Part shown: positions 1 through 7,184 of the stretch, one piece after another
Layout: the number at the start of each line of letters is the position of its first letter
How positions within the stretch are numbered: the stretch's first letter is position 1
Source: Planctomycetaceae bacterium TMED10
GTDB taxonomy: Bacteria; Planctomycetota; Planctomycetia; Pirellulales; UBA7805
Length of the DNA stretch: 13,242 bases
Assembly: GCA_002168195.1 (NCBI GenBank)
Contig: NHBP01000104.1
Span: 4,732 to 17,973 of the forward strand
Direction: 5' to 3'
The notes under the pieces: model-generated
Told to the model about the DNA's origin: nothing
Database searches by the model: none
Seen by the model: only the letters and a program-made list of their open reading frames with translations
Made by a program: the position numbers and the translations under genes

Positions 1-918
1 ACCGGTGGTGCAGGTTTTCTTGGGCGTGAAGTCTGTCGACTTATCGAATCTCATAATCCCGGGTCTGTTTTCATTCCCCGAAGTAAGGCATATGACTTAC
101 GACAGAGGGAAGCGATCGAGCAATTAATGGTTGACAGTCGCCCCGATATCGTGGTCCACCTTGCCGCAATTGTGGGGGGGATTGAGGCAAATCGTTTAAA
201 TCCAGGAAAGTTCTTTTATGAAAATGCGATCATGGGTGTCGAGTTGATTGAACAGGCGCGACGATTTGAAGTAGAAAAATTTGTATCAATCGGATCGATT
301 TGTGCCTATCCGAAGTTTACTCCGGTGCCATTTCGGGAAGACGATATCTGGAATGGCTATCCTGAAGAAACAAACGCACCGTACGGTCTGGCAAAAAAAA
401 TGTTGCTTGTTCAATCGCAGGCGTATAGGCAACAGTACAACATGAATGCAATCACGCTCTTCCCGGTTAATCTCTATGGGCCGGGTGATAATTTTGATTT
501 ACAGTCGAGTCATGTCATTCCAGCACTTATTCGGAAAGTCCACGAGGCGATACAAAGCGGACAGAAAAAAATTGAGGTGTGGGGAACAGGTTCAGCGTCG
601 AGGGAATTTCTATATGTTTCTGACGCGGCGGATGGGATTGTTAAGGCCACACTCCACTATGAGGATGCAGAGCCGGTGAATCTCGGGTCCGGTACGGAGA
701 TTCAAATTCGCGAACTTGCGCAAACCATATGTGAACTCTCTGGTTTTGACGGCGAGATTGAATGGAACACTGAAAAGCCGGATGGGCAACCACGCCGGTG
801 TCTTGATACGACGCGTGCCAGCGAAGCCTTTGGTTTTGAAGCAGAGACTAAATTACGCGACGGGATTTTAAAAACAGTCAACTGGTATCGACAGCAGGGT
901 AATAAGGTAGCGGCGTAA
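1..918 (+). CDS. fcl: GDP-L-fucose synthase (NAD-dependent epimerase/reductase), 5' end missing
   Basis: The reading frame is open from base 1 and ends in TAA, giving 305 residues. Only the first ten to fifteen residues should be missing. It begins with TGGAGFLG, the Rossmann GxxGxxG motif that binds NADP. Family members convert GDP-4-keto-6-deoxy-mannose to GDP-L-fucose in the cytoplasm, by 3,5-epimerisation and then reduction, to supply fucose for surface polysaccharide. Seen directly: the SDR catalytic set, with Ser in GSICAYP and the YGLAK motif (Tyr codon at 382-384). Also present are the Cys of SICAYP and the His of SSHVIP (codon at 511-513), which match the acid/base Cys and His described for E. 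coli Fcl. This Cys/His pair separates Fcl from plain sugar 4-epimerases. The ATG at base 127 is internal. The gene converges on the metallopeptidase gene with a 24-base gap. A gmd partner may lie upstream, outside the window. Confidence 0.9.
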   Translation, partial: TGGAGFLGREVCRLIESHNPGSVFIPRSKAYDLRQREAIEQLMVDSRPDIVVHLAAIVGGIEANRLNPGKFFYENAIMGVELIEQARRFEVEKFVSIGSICAYPKFTPVPFREDDIWNGYPEETNAPYGLAKKMLLVQSQAYRQQYNMNAITLFPVNLYGPGDNFDLQSSHVIPALIRKVHEAIQSGQKKIEVWGTGSASREFLYVSDAADGIVKATLHYEDAEPVNLGSGTEIQIRELAQTICELSGFDGEIEWNTEKPDGQPRRCLDTTRASEAFGFEAETKLRDGILKTVNWYRQQGNKVAA

Positions 919-942
919 CTGAAATCGGGAATATTCAGTAAT

Positions 943-1560
943 CTATCCGCACCGTATCATTTTAGGGGCGGGGATACGCAAGCCGCGTACTTGCCCATAT
1001 GTTTTTTGTAAATCATCAAAAGACATTTCGAGAAACTGAAATGCAGTGCGTGAAGGGTTTCTCGCTAACCATTCATTTGCAAGCGTTTCCATGAAAGCAT
1101 CGTATTCTTTTTCGCTTGCTGAGTGGACATAACAGCGTCCGGGTAGGCGACGAAGGTCGCCATTAAATGTCGGATTAATGTGCCAGAGTTCGTGCAGGAT
1201 TGTGACCAATTTTTCGCCAAAAGGCTGGTCCTGAAATCTTGGTAGATAAAAATTCAAGAGATAGAGCATTTCTTGGTTTTGCCGATTGCGAATTTGTTGC
1301 ACCCGCCAACGCTGACCATTCTGCACTAACTCACGATCACCATCCTCGAATCGCATCGGTGTGAGTGATGCTTGAAGGCCATGCGACACAGATTTTCGCG
1401 CTTGACAAAAACTAATTGCAACGCGATCCATTTGGATATGTGCTAACTGCGGTAGCCGTGATGCCATATCTTCGCACACGCTTCGCATGCGGTTTGTAAA
1501 ATGGAATCCCTCTGGACTTCCAGAATCACTCGATGTGGCGGTATCAATAGATTCGGTCAT
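943..1560 (-). CDS. putative zinc metallopeptidase with HELWH motif, function unknown
   Basis: This is a 205-residue protein starting at ATG and ending in TAG. I do not recognise a named gene. Seen directly: a helix-like stretch KLVTILHELWHINP with the HExxH zinc-binding motif at residues 123-127, followed by a basic loop (LRRLPGR) and a second helix EYDAFMETLANEWL, where Glu158 could be a third metal ligand. The first 20 residues are Ser/Thr/Asp-rich and look disordered. There is no signal peptide or membrane segment, so it is probably cytoplasmic. The layout resembles small 'putative metallopeptidase' families, some of them phage-associated, but I cannot place it in one. It lies 69 bases behind rplQ on the same strand and may be read from the ribosomal operon. 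The ribosome-binding site is poor, with CAGG directly against the ATG. Peptidase activity is inferred only from the motif. Confidence 0.65.
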   Translation of the reverse strand: MTESIDTATSSDSGSPEGFHFTNRMRSVCEDMASRLPQLAHIQMDRVAISFCQARKSVSHGLQASLTPMRFEDGDRELVQNGQRWRVQQIRNRQNQEMLYLLNFYLPRFQDQPFGEKLVTILHELWHINPTFNGDLRRLPGRCYVHSASEKEYDAFMETLANEWLARNPSRTAFQFLEMSFDDLQKTYGQVRGLRIPAPKMIRCG

Positions 1561-1629
1561 CCTGACACGACTATTCGATTTTCAGAACGAAAAAGATTTT
1601 TCGATCGTAAGAGAGTAGCAAAAAGCAGT

Positions 1630-2334
1630 TTATTCCGATTCGGACTCAGTCTTCTTGCCATCTTCCGGCCCCATCTCTGCTTGAGCCGACTCTGTGGCAT
1701 TACCCTCGGCGACCTCTTCGGGCACCGAATCCTTTGCGGAATCAGAGGTTTCATCGAATTCCGGAGATTCTTGTTCTACCTGAATTGGTTCCGGAGCCGA
1801 CACCTTAACTCGGTCCCGTTCCCCGACAAATTCGAGAATAACTCGCGTGCCCGCATCGCCAAGCCTCGGCTTTGCCAGACGCATGATCCGAGTGTACCCA
1901 CCAGGACGTTCTTCAAAGCGAGGTGCTACGGTATCGAAGAGAATGGAGACCGCTTCTTTATTACCTAGAATTTGGATTGCCCTACGGCGTGCCGTCAGCA
2001 CGGGAGCAATCGCCTGATTCCATTCATTCCACTGCTGACTGCTTCTCCACTGCCGCCATTCCTCAGAATTCCGTTCCGCTGTGGAATCAAGTGAATCTGC
2101 TTTTCGCTGATCCTCTAATGTTTGTCTCGCAATCGTGATGCAACGTTCAATAATCGGCCGCACTTCCTTCGCCTTTGCAATGGTCGTCACTACGCGGCCC
2201 TTTTCTGCTGGAGCATTGTCATCAAACTCGGCATCTCTTTCAGTCAGCAAGAGACTGGCGGCCAAATTTTTCAACATTGCCCGGCGATGGCTGGGTGATC
2301 GACCTAAAATGCGTCCGCTTCTTCGATGTCGCAT
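1630..2334 (-). CDS. rplQ: 50S ribosomal protein L17, with insertions and acidic tail
   Basis: The N-terminus MRHRRSGRILGRSPSHRRAM and the later block APRFEERPGGYTRI are diagnostic of L17, a large-subunit protein near the peptide exit tunnel. At 234 residues it is nearly twice the usual length (127 in E. coli). By comparison with E. coli L17 as I recall it, the extra length comes from three parts. There is about 14 residues of insertion around 34-47 and about 40 around 72-112. The second is charged and holds four Trp (93, 96, 102, 105). The third is an acidic Glu/Ser-rich tail from about 178 to the end. The start is ATG with AGG eight bases upstream. It lies 74 bases behind rpoA, the usual order rpoA-rplQ, and is probably cotranscribed. 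Identity is certain; the role of the extra parts is unknown. Confidence 0.96.
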   Translation of the reverse strand: MRHRRSGRILGRSPSHRRAMLKNLAASLLLTERDAEFDDNAPAEKGRVVTTIAKAKEVRPIIERCITIARQTLEDQRKADSLDSTAERNSEEWRQWRSSQQWNEWNQAIAPVLTARRRAIQILGNKEAVSILFDTVAPRFEERPGGYTRIMRLAKPRLGDAGTRVILEFVGERDRVKVSAPEPIQVEQESPEFDETSDSAKDSVPEEVAEGNATESAQAEMGPEDGKKTESESE

Positions 2335-2352
2335 TGAAACTACCTAATATCT

Positions 2353-2384
2353 ATTCCGCGTGGAATTGCGTTTAAGACCGCAAT
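2353..2384 (-). other. two adjacent small inverted repeats in the rpoA-rplQ spacer
   Basis: The 74-base spacer holds ATTCC/GGAAT (2353-2357 and 2362-2366, loop 4) and ATTGCG/CGCAAT (2365-2370 and 2379-2384, loop 8). They share two bases, so both cannot be fully formed at once. Neither is followed by a T-run, so they do not look like terminators. They may be RNA processing or translation-control structures, or chance. Confidence 0.25.
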
Positions 2385-2408
2385 CTTCCAAGGGTTTTTG
2401 TTTTCGAA

Positions 2409-3401
2409 TTAAAGGGAAGGCAAGGACGACTGCGATGCAACTCGCATGCCTAATCGCATACCGAGCTCACCAAGTTTTTCATTGACTTCATGGAGTGTTG
2501 TATCACCAAAATTTCGGACTTCCATGAGAGAGTCTTCATCTTTCGTAATAAGATCTCGCACGGTTAAGATATTTTCTGCCTCAAGACAATTACTTGCCCG
2601 GACCGAAAGATGTAACTCTCCAATACTCATGTTTAACTTTTTCTCAACCGCCGGATCCACACCATCTGTGTTCACACGAACCGTACTATGAATTTCAGGA
2701 CCTAAATCAGTAAATTGAACAAACGGGTTAAGATGTTTTCTTAGAATTTTGGCAGCCTCAACCAGGGCTATTTCCGGTCGAATGCTCCCATTCGTCCAGA
2801 TTTCCATTGTCAGTTTATCGTAGTTCGTTTTCTGGCCGACTCGCGTTTCTTCAACTTCGTAACGAACACGGACCACTGGGCTATAAACTGCGTCAATTGG
2901 AATGATACCGATTTCTTGCTCACTAGGAGTGTGCTCAGAAGCCGGGACGTAACCACGCCCATTTTCAACAACCATTTCCATTTCAAATTCTCGATCGCCA
3001 CTACTGGTGGCAATCTTGTGATCTTTGTTTATCACCTCAACGGATGAATCGGCGATTACATCGGCCCCGGTGATATCTCCCGGCGAGCTTTTTTCTACGC
3101 GAATCACTCTCGTGCTGTCGGCATGATTCTTAACAACAAGCGATTTTACGTTCAAAACAATATCAGTGGCATCCTCAACGATCCCTTCAATTGTAGTAAA
3201 TTCGTGCTGTGCTCCCTGAATACGAACCTGGGTAATTGCGCTACCTTCAAGGCTCGAAAGGAGAATTCTGCGTAGGCTATTACCGACTGTAACACCGAAT
3301 CCTCGCTCAAAAGGTTCGGCAACAAACTTCCCGTAAGTAGGCGTAAGGGTTTCCTTTTGGACCTGACTCGGAAGTTCCAGACCGCGCCAACGAATATGCA
3401 T
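2409..3401 (-). CDS. rpoA: DNA-directed RNA polymerase subunit alpha
   Basis: A 330-residue protein of usual length for the family. The N-terminal assembly domain (about 1-233) contains [21 protein letters not shown], the signature helix for alpha dimerisation and beta/beta' docking. A linker of about 25 residues follows, then the C-terminal domain (about 259-320), which contacts UP elements and activators. The DNA-contact segment [11 protein letters not shown] keeps the residues equivalent to E. coli Arg265, Asn268 and Cys269 (here 268, 271, 272). The later loop reads NFGDTTL where E. coli has NLGKKSL, so the lysine DNA contact at E. coli position 298 is replaced by Thr301. The start is ATG with GGAG seven bases upstream. 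It lies between rpsK and rplQ, with no rpsD in front. Confidence 0.97.
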   Translation of the reverse strand: MHIRWRGLELPSQVQKETLTPTYGKFVAEPFERGFGVTVGNSLRRILLSSLEGSAITQVRIQGAQHEFTTIEGIVEDATDIVLNVKSLVVKNHADSTRVIRVEKSSPGDITGADVIADSSVEVINKDHKIATSSGDREFEMEMVVENGRGYVPASEHTPSEQEIGIIPIDAVYSPVVRVRYEVEETRVGQKTNYDKLTMEIWTNGSIRPEIALVEAAKILRKHLNPFVQFTDLGPEIHSTVRVNTDGVDPAVEKKLNMSIGELHLSVRASNCLEAENILTVRDLITKDEDSLMEVRNFGDTTLHEVNEKLGELGMRLGMRVASQSSLPSL

Positions 3402-3479
3402 AGTTTGTCTCCGTAACCGCTTGTTTGAACACTATTCGAATATCAATGTCGCTACCAGCTGCCTGTTGCAGCCTTCGCA

Positions 3480-3860
3480 TTAAACTCTTCTTTTTTTGCC
3501 TGGCCGACAACCATTGTGAGGCATCGGCGTAATGTCTTCGATCGATTTAATGTTTACACCCGCTGATTGAAGTGCAGTGATCGCACTCTCTCTCCCGCTG
3601 CCTGGGCCGTTCACTCGAACATCGACATCTTTAATCCCAAATTTCTTTGCCTTATCTGCCGCCTGCTGTGCGGCACATTGTCCCGCAAAAGGCGTGCTTT
3701 TTCGACTTCCCTTGAATCCAGAGGTTCCAGCACTTGCCCAGCACAAAGTATCCCCTTTGGTATCGGTAACTGTGACCGTGGTATTATTGAATGTTGCTTT
3801 GATATAGACGATACCTGCCGCAACATTCCTTCGCACCTTCTTCTTCTTGCTTTTTGCCAC
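3480..3860 (-). CDS. rpsK: 30S ribosomal protein S11
   Basis: Recognised by the block [20 protein letters not shown], the middle [11 protein letters not shown] and the end [19 protein letters not shown]11 lies on the platform of the small subunit and contacts 16S rRNA near the Shine-Dalgarno helix. The frame is open to a TTG at 3872, but I place the start at the GTG at 3858-3860. GGGAG lies five bases before this GTG, and the protein then begins [12 protein letters not shown], as usual for S11 (126 residues). The C-terminus has RPGKK where RPPKK is common, a small deviation. The gene follows rpsM by 48 bases and precedes rpoA by 78, within the ribosomal operon. Confidence 0.95.
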   Translation of the reverse strand: MAKSKKKKVRRNVAAGIVYIKATFNNTTVTVTDTKGDTLCWASAGTSGFKGSRKSTPFAGQCAAQQAADKAKKFGIKDVDVRVNGPGSGRESAITALQSAGVNIKSIEDITPMPHNGCRPGKKRRV

Positions 3861-3908
3861 AGAGACTCCCAATTACACTTAAGTTTACTAGGTTGGTTCA
3901 GTAAAACT

Positions 3909-4292
3909 CTAACGCAAGTCCTTTACGCCCTTTTTGCCAGCCACTGTCCGTCTAGGCCCTTTTCGTGTTCTCGCGTTGGTTCGAGTTCGTTGTCCCCGAA
4001 CCGGCAAGCCGCGACGATGACGCATTCCACGATAACAAGCAATGTCACGTAAACGTGATACGTTCTGAGCGACCTGCCGTCGCAATTGACCTTCAACCAC
4101 ATAATCTTTATCGAGAAGTGCCGCCAAGCGAGCAACTTCATCTTCTTGTAACTCGCGCGCTCGCTTTTGAGGGTCAATCCCGGCAGCCTGGCAAAGTTGC
4201 CGAGCACTTTTAGGCCCAACACCAAACAGGTAGGTCAAGGAAATCACCGTAGGACGATCACTCGGAATGTCGACACCTAATAAACGAGGCAT
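3909..4292 (-). CDS. rpsM: 30S ribosomal protein S13
   Basis: A 127-residue protein beginning MPRLLGVDIPSDRPTVISLT, with the helix-hairpin-helix segment TYLFGVGPKSARQLCQAAGI and the conserved basic C-terminal block YRGMRHRRGLPVRGQRTRTN ending in KGPRRTVAGKK. S13 lies in the head of the small subunit, bridges to 50S protein L5 and touches the P-site tRNA through its tail. The start is ATG, with a weak AGGA about eleven bases upstream. It is second in the operon, 171 bases behind rpmJ. That gap is long enough to hold its own promoter or leader (see the candidate at 4373-4400). Confidence 0.96.
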   Translation of the reverse strand: MPRLLGVDIPSDRPTVISLTYLFGVGPKSARQLCQAAGIDPQKRARELQEDEVARLAALLDKDYVVEGQLRRQVAQNVSRLRDIACYRGMRHRRGLPVRGQRTRTNARTRKGPRRTVAGKKGVKDLR

Positions 4293-4372
4293 AATGCTTT
4301 ATCCTGAAAACCAGTCAATCGGTTTAAGATTCACGTGCTGCTTGTATCGGATGGAGTTGAACGAAAAGTCCT

Positions 4373-4400
4373 ACTATGGGGCAACGCACTTAACGGTCAA
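4373..4400 (-). promoter_or_regulatory. candidate internal promoter for rpsM
   Basis: On the minus strand TTGACC (4395-4400) and CATAGT (4373-4378) lie 16 bases apart, matching the sigma-70 consensus at five and four of six positions. Transcription would start about 75 bases before the rpsM ATG. It lies in the unusually long rpmJ-rpsM gap. This is a sequence match only. Confidence 0.3.
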
Positions 4401-4403
4401 ACA

Positions 4404-4420
4404 CGGGTAGTTCTTACCCG
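4404..4420 (-). other. short hairpin in the rpmJ-rpsM leader
   Basis: CGGGTA (4404-4409) and TACCCG (4415-4420) form a six-pair stem with a five-base loop. There is no T-run after it on the minus strand (it continues TGTTTGACC), so it is not a classical terminator. It could attenuate readthrough or protect the rpmJ message end. Confidence 0.3.
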
Positions 4421-4463
4421 CTTAAAACTCGCTGTGAAACTGAATGCGTGGCCCATGCATCAG

Positions 4464-4577
4464 TTAACCCTGCCGTTGTTTGTGGCGGGGATTCTTGCAC
4501 ACGACAAAGACTACGCCTCGGCGCCGAACAACCTTGCAGCTTTCGCAAATGCGTTTAACGCTGGCACGAACCTTCAT
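4464..4577 (-). CDS. rpmJ: 50S ribosomal protein L36
   Basis: A 37-residue gene found by reading the minus strand. It starts at ATG (4575-4577) with [15 protein letters not shown] and ends at TAA (4464-4466) after NPRHKQRQG. This is the standard L36 sequence. It keeps the full zinc ribbon: Cys11, Cys14, Cys27 and His32 (C-x2-C-x12-C-x4-H), so it is the zinc-binding form and not the C-minus paralogue made under zinc starvation. L36 binds 23S rRNA in the large subunit. It is the first gene of the block before rpsM, as in many bacteria, but infA and secY do not precede it. The ribosome-binding site is weak. Its promoter candidate lies 42 bases upstream. Confidence 0.97.
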   Translation of the reverse strand: MKVRASVKRICESCKVVRRRGVVFVVCKNPRHKQRQG

Positions 4578-4618
4578 GGTACAAAAATAACTTTCTCGGA
4601 CTGACTTGCAATCCAGCA

Positions 4619-4648
4619 AATATAATCACCACAGGGGGTTCCGTTCAA
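4619..4648 (-). promoter_or_regulatory. probable sigma-70-type promoter of the rpmJ-rpsM-rpsK-rpoA-rplQ operon
   Basis: On the minus strand TTGAAC (4643-4648) and TATATT (4619-4624) are separated by 18 bases; read one base shifted the -10 is TTATAT with 17. Both hexamers are close to consensus. The -10 ends 41 bases before the rpmJ ATG, so the leader would be about 35 bases. No gene lies between it and rpmJ. This is the best promoter match I noticed in the window. Confidence 0.55.
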
Positions 4649-4706
4649 GGGGCCGGTTACGGTGGTGGTGTCAGTAAAGGGCTTCGGGGGCGTCCGGCCG
4701 CGCAGT

Positions 4707-4747
4707 TTGGCCCCGTCCCAGGCGGGCCGAAAATGCCCAGGGGCCGG
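4707..4747. other. GC-rich foldable segment
   Basis: GGCCCC (4709-4714) pairs with GGGGCC (4740-4745), extendable by two G-T pairs outward. Inside it GGGC (4724-4727) pairs with GCCC (4735-4738) around a seven-base A-rich loop, leaving an internal bulge at 4715-4723. It has no T-run on the plus strand. It could be a structured leader, a small RNA part, or a by-product of local GC richness. Confidence 0.3.
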
Positions 4748-5080
4748 AAGGGGGTGGAAAAAGTTGACAATAGATGGCTTTTCCGCCGAATTTTCCGTGG
4801 AATTGGGGGCTCAACGACCCCTTTACTCGTCCTTGGCCTTCTGGCCCACCCGCAACCCGAAAGCGTTCCTGCGAAACGAGAACTGCAGGACTCGGTCGTC
4901 AGGAATTGAAAATGTTGTCCATCTTTTTGCAACTTCTCTCCCCAACTCCCTGCCGAAAAGGACCAACGGGGCGAACATTTCTTTGATGTGCCCGCCTCTT
5001 CAGGTTGGCTGTGCGCACGATGTTGAAGCAGGAGACACTACAAACGGGCGGTTCATCGGTTGCAGAACGTATTTCGATTT

Positions 5081-5094
5081 GGCACGATGGTGCC
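5081..5094. other. perfect hairpin or operator-like inverted repeat upstream of xylA
   Basis: GGCAC and GTGCC form a five-pair stem around the tetraloop GATG, 71 bases before the xylA ATG. It could be a leader hairpin or a short operator half-site pair. It is not a terminator, since no T-run follows on either strand. Confidence 0.35.
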
Positions 5095-5101
5095 TCAAAA
5101 G

Positions 5102-5123
5102 GGAACCAGAAGTTGGCGGTTCC
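5102..5123. other. second inverted repeat upstream of xylA
   Basis: GGAACC (5102-5107) and GGTTCC (5118-5123) are perfect six-base arms with a ten-base spacer, seven bases after the previous hairpin and 42 bases before the xylA start. The arm spacing (centre to centre 16 bases) does not fit a typical one-turn repressor site, so an RNA stem is as likely as an operator. Confidence 0.35.
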
Positions 5124-5165
5124 TGATAGATAGAGATTAAGACCAAACCCATTGGAAGCAAAACC

Positions 5166-6479
5166 ATGGCTGCATTTCCAGAGATTGAAAAAATTCGTTT
5201 CGAAGGGCCTGACTCGACGAATCCGCTTGCATTTCGCCACTACGATGCAGACGCGGTCATCGAGGGCCGTACCATGAAAGAACATCTTCGCTTCAGCGTG
5301 GTTTACTGGCACACGTTTCGTGGAGCGGGCGCCGATCCGTTTGGTCCGGGATGCGCCGAGCGACCATGGAAACTTGAAGACGGTACGGTCGAGGACGCGA
5401 TTAACCGCGCAAAAATGGCGTTCGAATTCATTGAGAAACTCGGTGCGCCTTACTACGCATTTCATGATCGCGATGTTGCACCCGAAGGAGAGACACTTCG
5501 GGAAAGTAATGCAAACCTTGACGCCGTTGTCAAAGTCTTTCGCGAACTTCAGGACGAAACTGGAATTAAATTACTATGGGGTACAGCAAATCTCTTTAGC
5601 AACAAACGTTATGCGCACGGTGCCGCAACAAGCCCGAATGCAGACGCTTTTTCCTATGCGGCTGCACAAGTCAAAAAAGCAATGGAAGTAACCAAGGAAC
5701 TTGGTGGCGAGGGCTATACGTTTTGGGGGGGTCGCGAAGGCTATCAGAACCTCTGGAACACCGACATGAAACGCGAGTTGGATCATCTGGCTCAGTTTCT
5801 GCACATGGCGGTTGATTATGCAAAGGAAATCGGGTTTACGGGCCAGTTTTACATTGAGCCAAAACCGAAAGAACCAACCAAGCATCAATATGACTCGGAT
5901 GCTGCTGCCTGCATGAATTTTCTCAGGGCCTACGATCTTGAAGATCATTTAAAACTAAATCTAGAGACGAACCACGCAACGCTCGCGGGCCACACCATGA
6001 TGCATGAGATGGATGCGGCTGGGGGTCAGGGCATGCTCGGGTCGATCGATGCCAATACCGGCGATGAGCTATTAGGATGGGACACGGATCAGTTTCCCAC
6101 GAGCGTTTATCTCACGGCGCAATGCATGCTGATGCTCATGAAGTATGGTGGTTTTAAGACCGGCGGCGTCAATTTTGATGCGAAGGTCCGGCGGGAGAGC
6201 TTCGAGGCAATGGATCTCTTTCATGCACATATTGGCGGTATGGATGCATTTGCTGCGGGACTCAAAATTGCAGCCGCTATTCGTGCGGATGGTGAACTCG
6301 CTCGTTTGCTTACTGAACGTTATTCAACTTGGGACAACGGTGTGGGGGCGGGAATCGAAAAAGGGGAACATGATTTCAAAACCCTGGAAACGTATATGCT
6401 CGACAAGGGAGAGATCGACCCCAATATAAGTGGCCGCCAAGAAATGCTTGAAAACCTTATCAATCGTTATATTTATTAG
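5166..6479 (+). CDS. xylA: xylose isomerase (class II)
   Basis: This cytoplasmic TIM-barrel enzyme interconverts D-xylose and D-xylulose (also glucose and fructose) with two divalent metals. The 437 residues match the length of the long class II form. Seen directly: [10 protein letters not shown] with the ring-opening His100; [32 protein letters not shown] with metal ligand Glu231 and Lys233; [13 protein letters not shown] with Glu267 and His270; and [20 protein letters not shown] with Asp295, Asp306 and Asp308. Asp338 in NFDAK completes the ligand set. Each lies one position before its E. coli counterpart as I recall it, so the site is intact. The start is ATG with GGAAG seven bases upstream. 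There is no xylB or xylR beside it, so it stands alone here and converges on the HAD phosphatase gene. Confidence 0.97.
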   Translation: MAAFPEIEKIRFEGPDSTNPLAFRHYDADAVIEGRTMKEHLRFSVVYWHTFRGAGADPFGPGCAERPWKLEDGTVEDAINRAKMAFEFIEKLGAPYYAFHDRDVAPEGETLRESNANLDAVVKVFRELQDETGIKLLWGTANLFSNKRYAHGAATSPNADAFSYAAAQVKKAMEVTKELGGEGYTFWGGREGYQNLWNTDMKRELDHLAQFLHMAVDYAKEIGFTGQFYIEPKPKEPTKHQYDSDAAACMNFLRAYDLEDHLKLNLETNHATLAGHTMMHEMDAAGGQGMLGSIDANTGDELLGWDTDQFPTSVYLTAQCMLMLMKYGGFKTGGVNFDAKVRRESFEAMDLFHAHIGGMDAFAAGLKIAAAIRADGELARLLTERYSTWDNGVGAGIEKGEHDFKTLETYMLDKGEIDPNISGRQEMLENLINRYIY

Positions 6480-6510
6480 TCGTTCAAGTAAAACGATGAA
6501 AAATTGATTC

Positions 6511-6535
6511 TGCGGGTGCAGCGGTTCCGCATTTT
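6511..6535 (+). terminator. weak candidate terminator between convergent xylA and HAD gene
   Basis: TGCGG (6511-6515) and CCGCA (6527-6531) form a five-pair stem, plus one G-T pair, with a long loop, followed by TTTT at 6532-6535. The flanks AAAAATTG on the left and TTTTGG on the right could let it act in both directions. The stem is short, so confidence is low. Confidence 0.3.
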
Positions 6536-6551
6536 GGTTCTAGGATGTGCG

Positions 6552-7172
6552 TCAGAGAGTGAGAGTGATTCCTCTACGCCGCAAACTCTCTGCGAGTGAT
6601 GGGGTGTCTGTGTATAGCGCCGCGTCCATGCCACAACGCTTTGCCCCGTCAATGTTCGGTTCCAGGTCATCCGTGTAGAAGATGTTTTCTGCAGAGACGC
6701 CTGCTGCTTCGATTGCCGCTTTGTAAATTTTTTCCTGAGGCTTCATGACGCCAACCTCGTAGCTCAGGATAATTTCCTGAAAGTAATCTCGTAGGATCGC
6801 AAAATGAGCGACGCAATAGTTCCAATGGTTTGCCGACGTGTTGGAAAGGATGCCGATTCGATGCCCATTACGTACGAGTTGTGTGAGTAATGGAAGGATG
6901 GACAAGTTGATTTCAAAAATGTCACTACTTGCGCGAAAGAGTGAGTTAAAATTGCAGTTGCTTTGAGCCGCATCGCAAAGAATGGCGTGCGCCTGTTGGG
7001 GTGAAAGCTTTCCCGTTTCGCAGCGTTGCATCAGGTCATTTTGATTCACAAGTTGATCGAGTTCTGTTGGCGATATTCCAAGCACATGCGCCATCTGGCT
7101 AAATTGACGTTCGCGACTGAAATACAGCAGCACGTTACCTAAATCAAAATAAATGAACTCGGGCATGTTCAT
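6552..7172 (-). CDS. HAD-superfamily hydrolase, YihX-like sugar-phosphate phosphatase
   Basis: A 206-residue protein with all four HAD motifs. These are FDLGNVLLYF with nucleophile Asp10, ILSNTSANHW with Ser110, GVMKPQEKIY with Lys144, and FYTDDLEPNIDGA with Asp168/Asp169. An alpha-helical cap lies between motifs I and II (subclass IA). The overall pattern, including FDLGNV, LSNT, MKPE-like and DDxxxNIxGA, matches E. coli YihX, an alpha-D-glucose-1-phosphate phosphatase. Position Asp+2 is Gly where most HAD phosphatases have Asp, as also in YihX. The start is ATG at 7172; a second ATG two codons later is equally possible, and AGAAG seven bases upstream favours the first. It is transcribed away from ilvD. 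The exact substrate cannot be read from sequence. Confidence 0.85.
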   Translation of the reverse strand: MNMPEFIYFDLGNVLLYFSRERQFSQMAHVLGISPTELDQLVNQNDLMQRCETGKLSPQQAHAILCDAAQSNCNFNSLFRASSDIFEINLSILPLLTQLVRNGHRIGILSNTSANHWNYCVAHFAILRDYFQEIILSYEVGVMKPQEKIYKAAIEAAGVSAENIFYTDDLEPNIDGAKRCGMDAALYTDTPSLAESLRRRGITLTL

Positions 7173-7184
7173 GATTGTACTTCT

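Larger units (their letters stand above)
4578..5165. other. 588-base intergenic region between rpmJ and xylA (divergent)
   Basis: I see no convincing gene here. The plus strand is open from 4662 to 5126 and the minus strand from 4657 to 4932, but neither translation resembles a protein I know. Both are Pro/Arg/Gly-rich or irregular and lack a good ribosome-binding site. The left end holds the ribosomal operon promoter. About 4649-4760 is distinctly richer in G and C than its surroundings and can fold. The right end holds two compact hairpins just before xylA. A xylA promoter should lie here, but I cannot point to a convincing one. Confidence 0.6.

Noticed and set aside
127..918. ATG at base 127 as the start of the fucose synthase gene
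   Set aside because: The frame is open to base 1 and encodes the NADP-binding TGGAGFLG motif upstream of it, so the ATG is internal.
918..939. Inverted repeat ACTGAA/TTCAGT between the convergent fcl and metallopeptidase genes as a terminator
   Set aside because: The stem is only six pairs, AT-rich, with a ten-base loop and no T-run on either strand.
1588..1603. Palindrome CGAAAAAGATTTTTCG between rplQ and the metallopeptidase gene as a terminator
   Set aside because: The stem is almost all A-T with a two-base centre, too weak to terminate and too tight to form fully.
4621..4626. Plus-strand TATAAT as a promoter -10 reading toward xylA
   Set aside because: No -35 at the right distance. The same bases are better used as the minus-strand -10 of the ribosomal operon.
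4764..4769. Perfect TTGACA as the -35 of a xylA promoter
   Set aside because: No acceptable -10 lies 16-18 bases downstream (CCGAAT, CGAATT, GAATTT), and it is nearly 400 bases from xylA.
4657..4932. 91-codon open frame on the minus strand in the same gap
   Set aside because: Pro/Arg/Ser-rich with no family resemblance; explained by GC-rich sequence.
4662..5126. 154-codon open frame on the plus strand upstream of xylA
   Set aside because: No recognisable domain, irregular composition, no good ribosome-binding site, and it spans GC-rich repeats and hairpins. It looks like chance openness.
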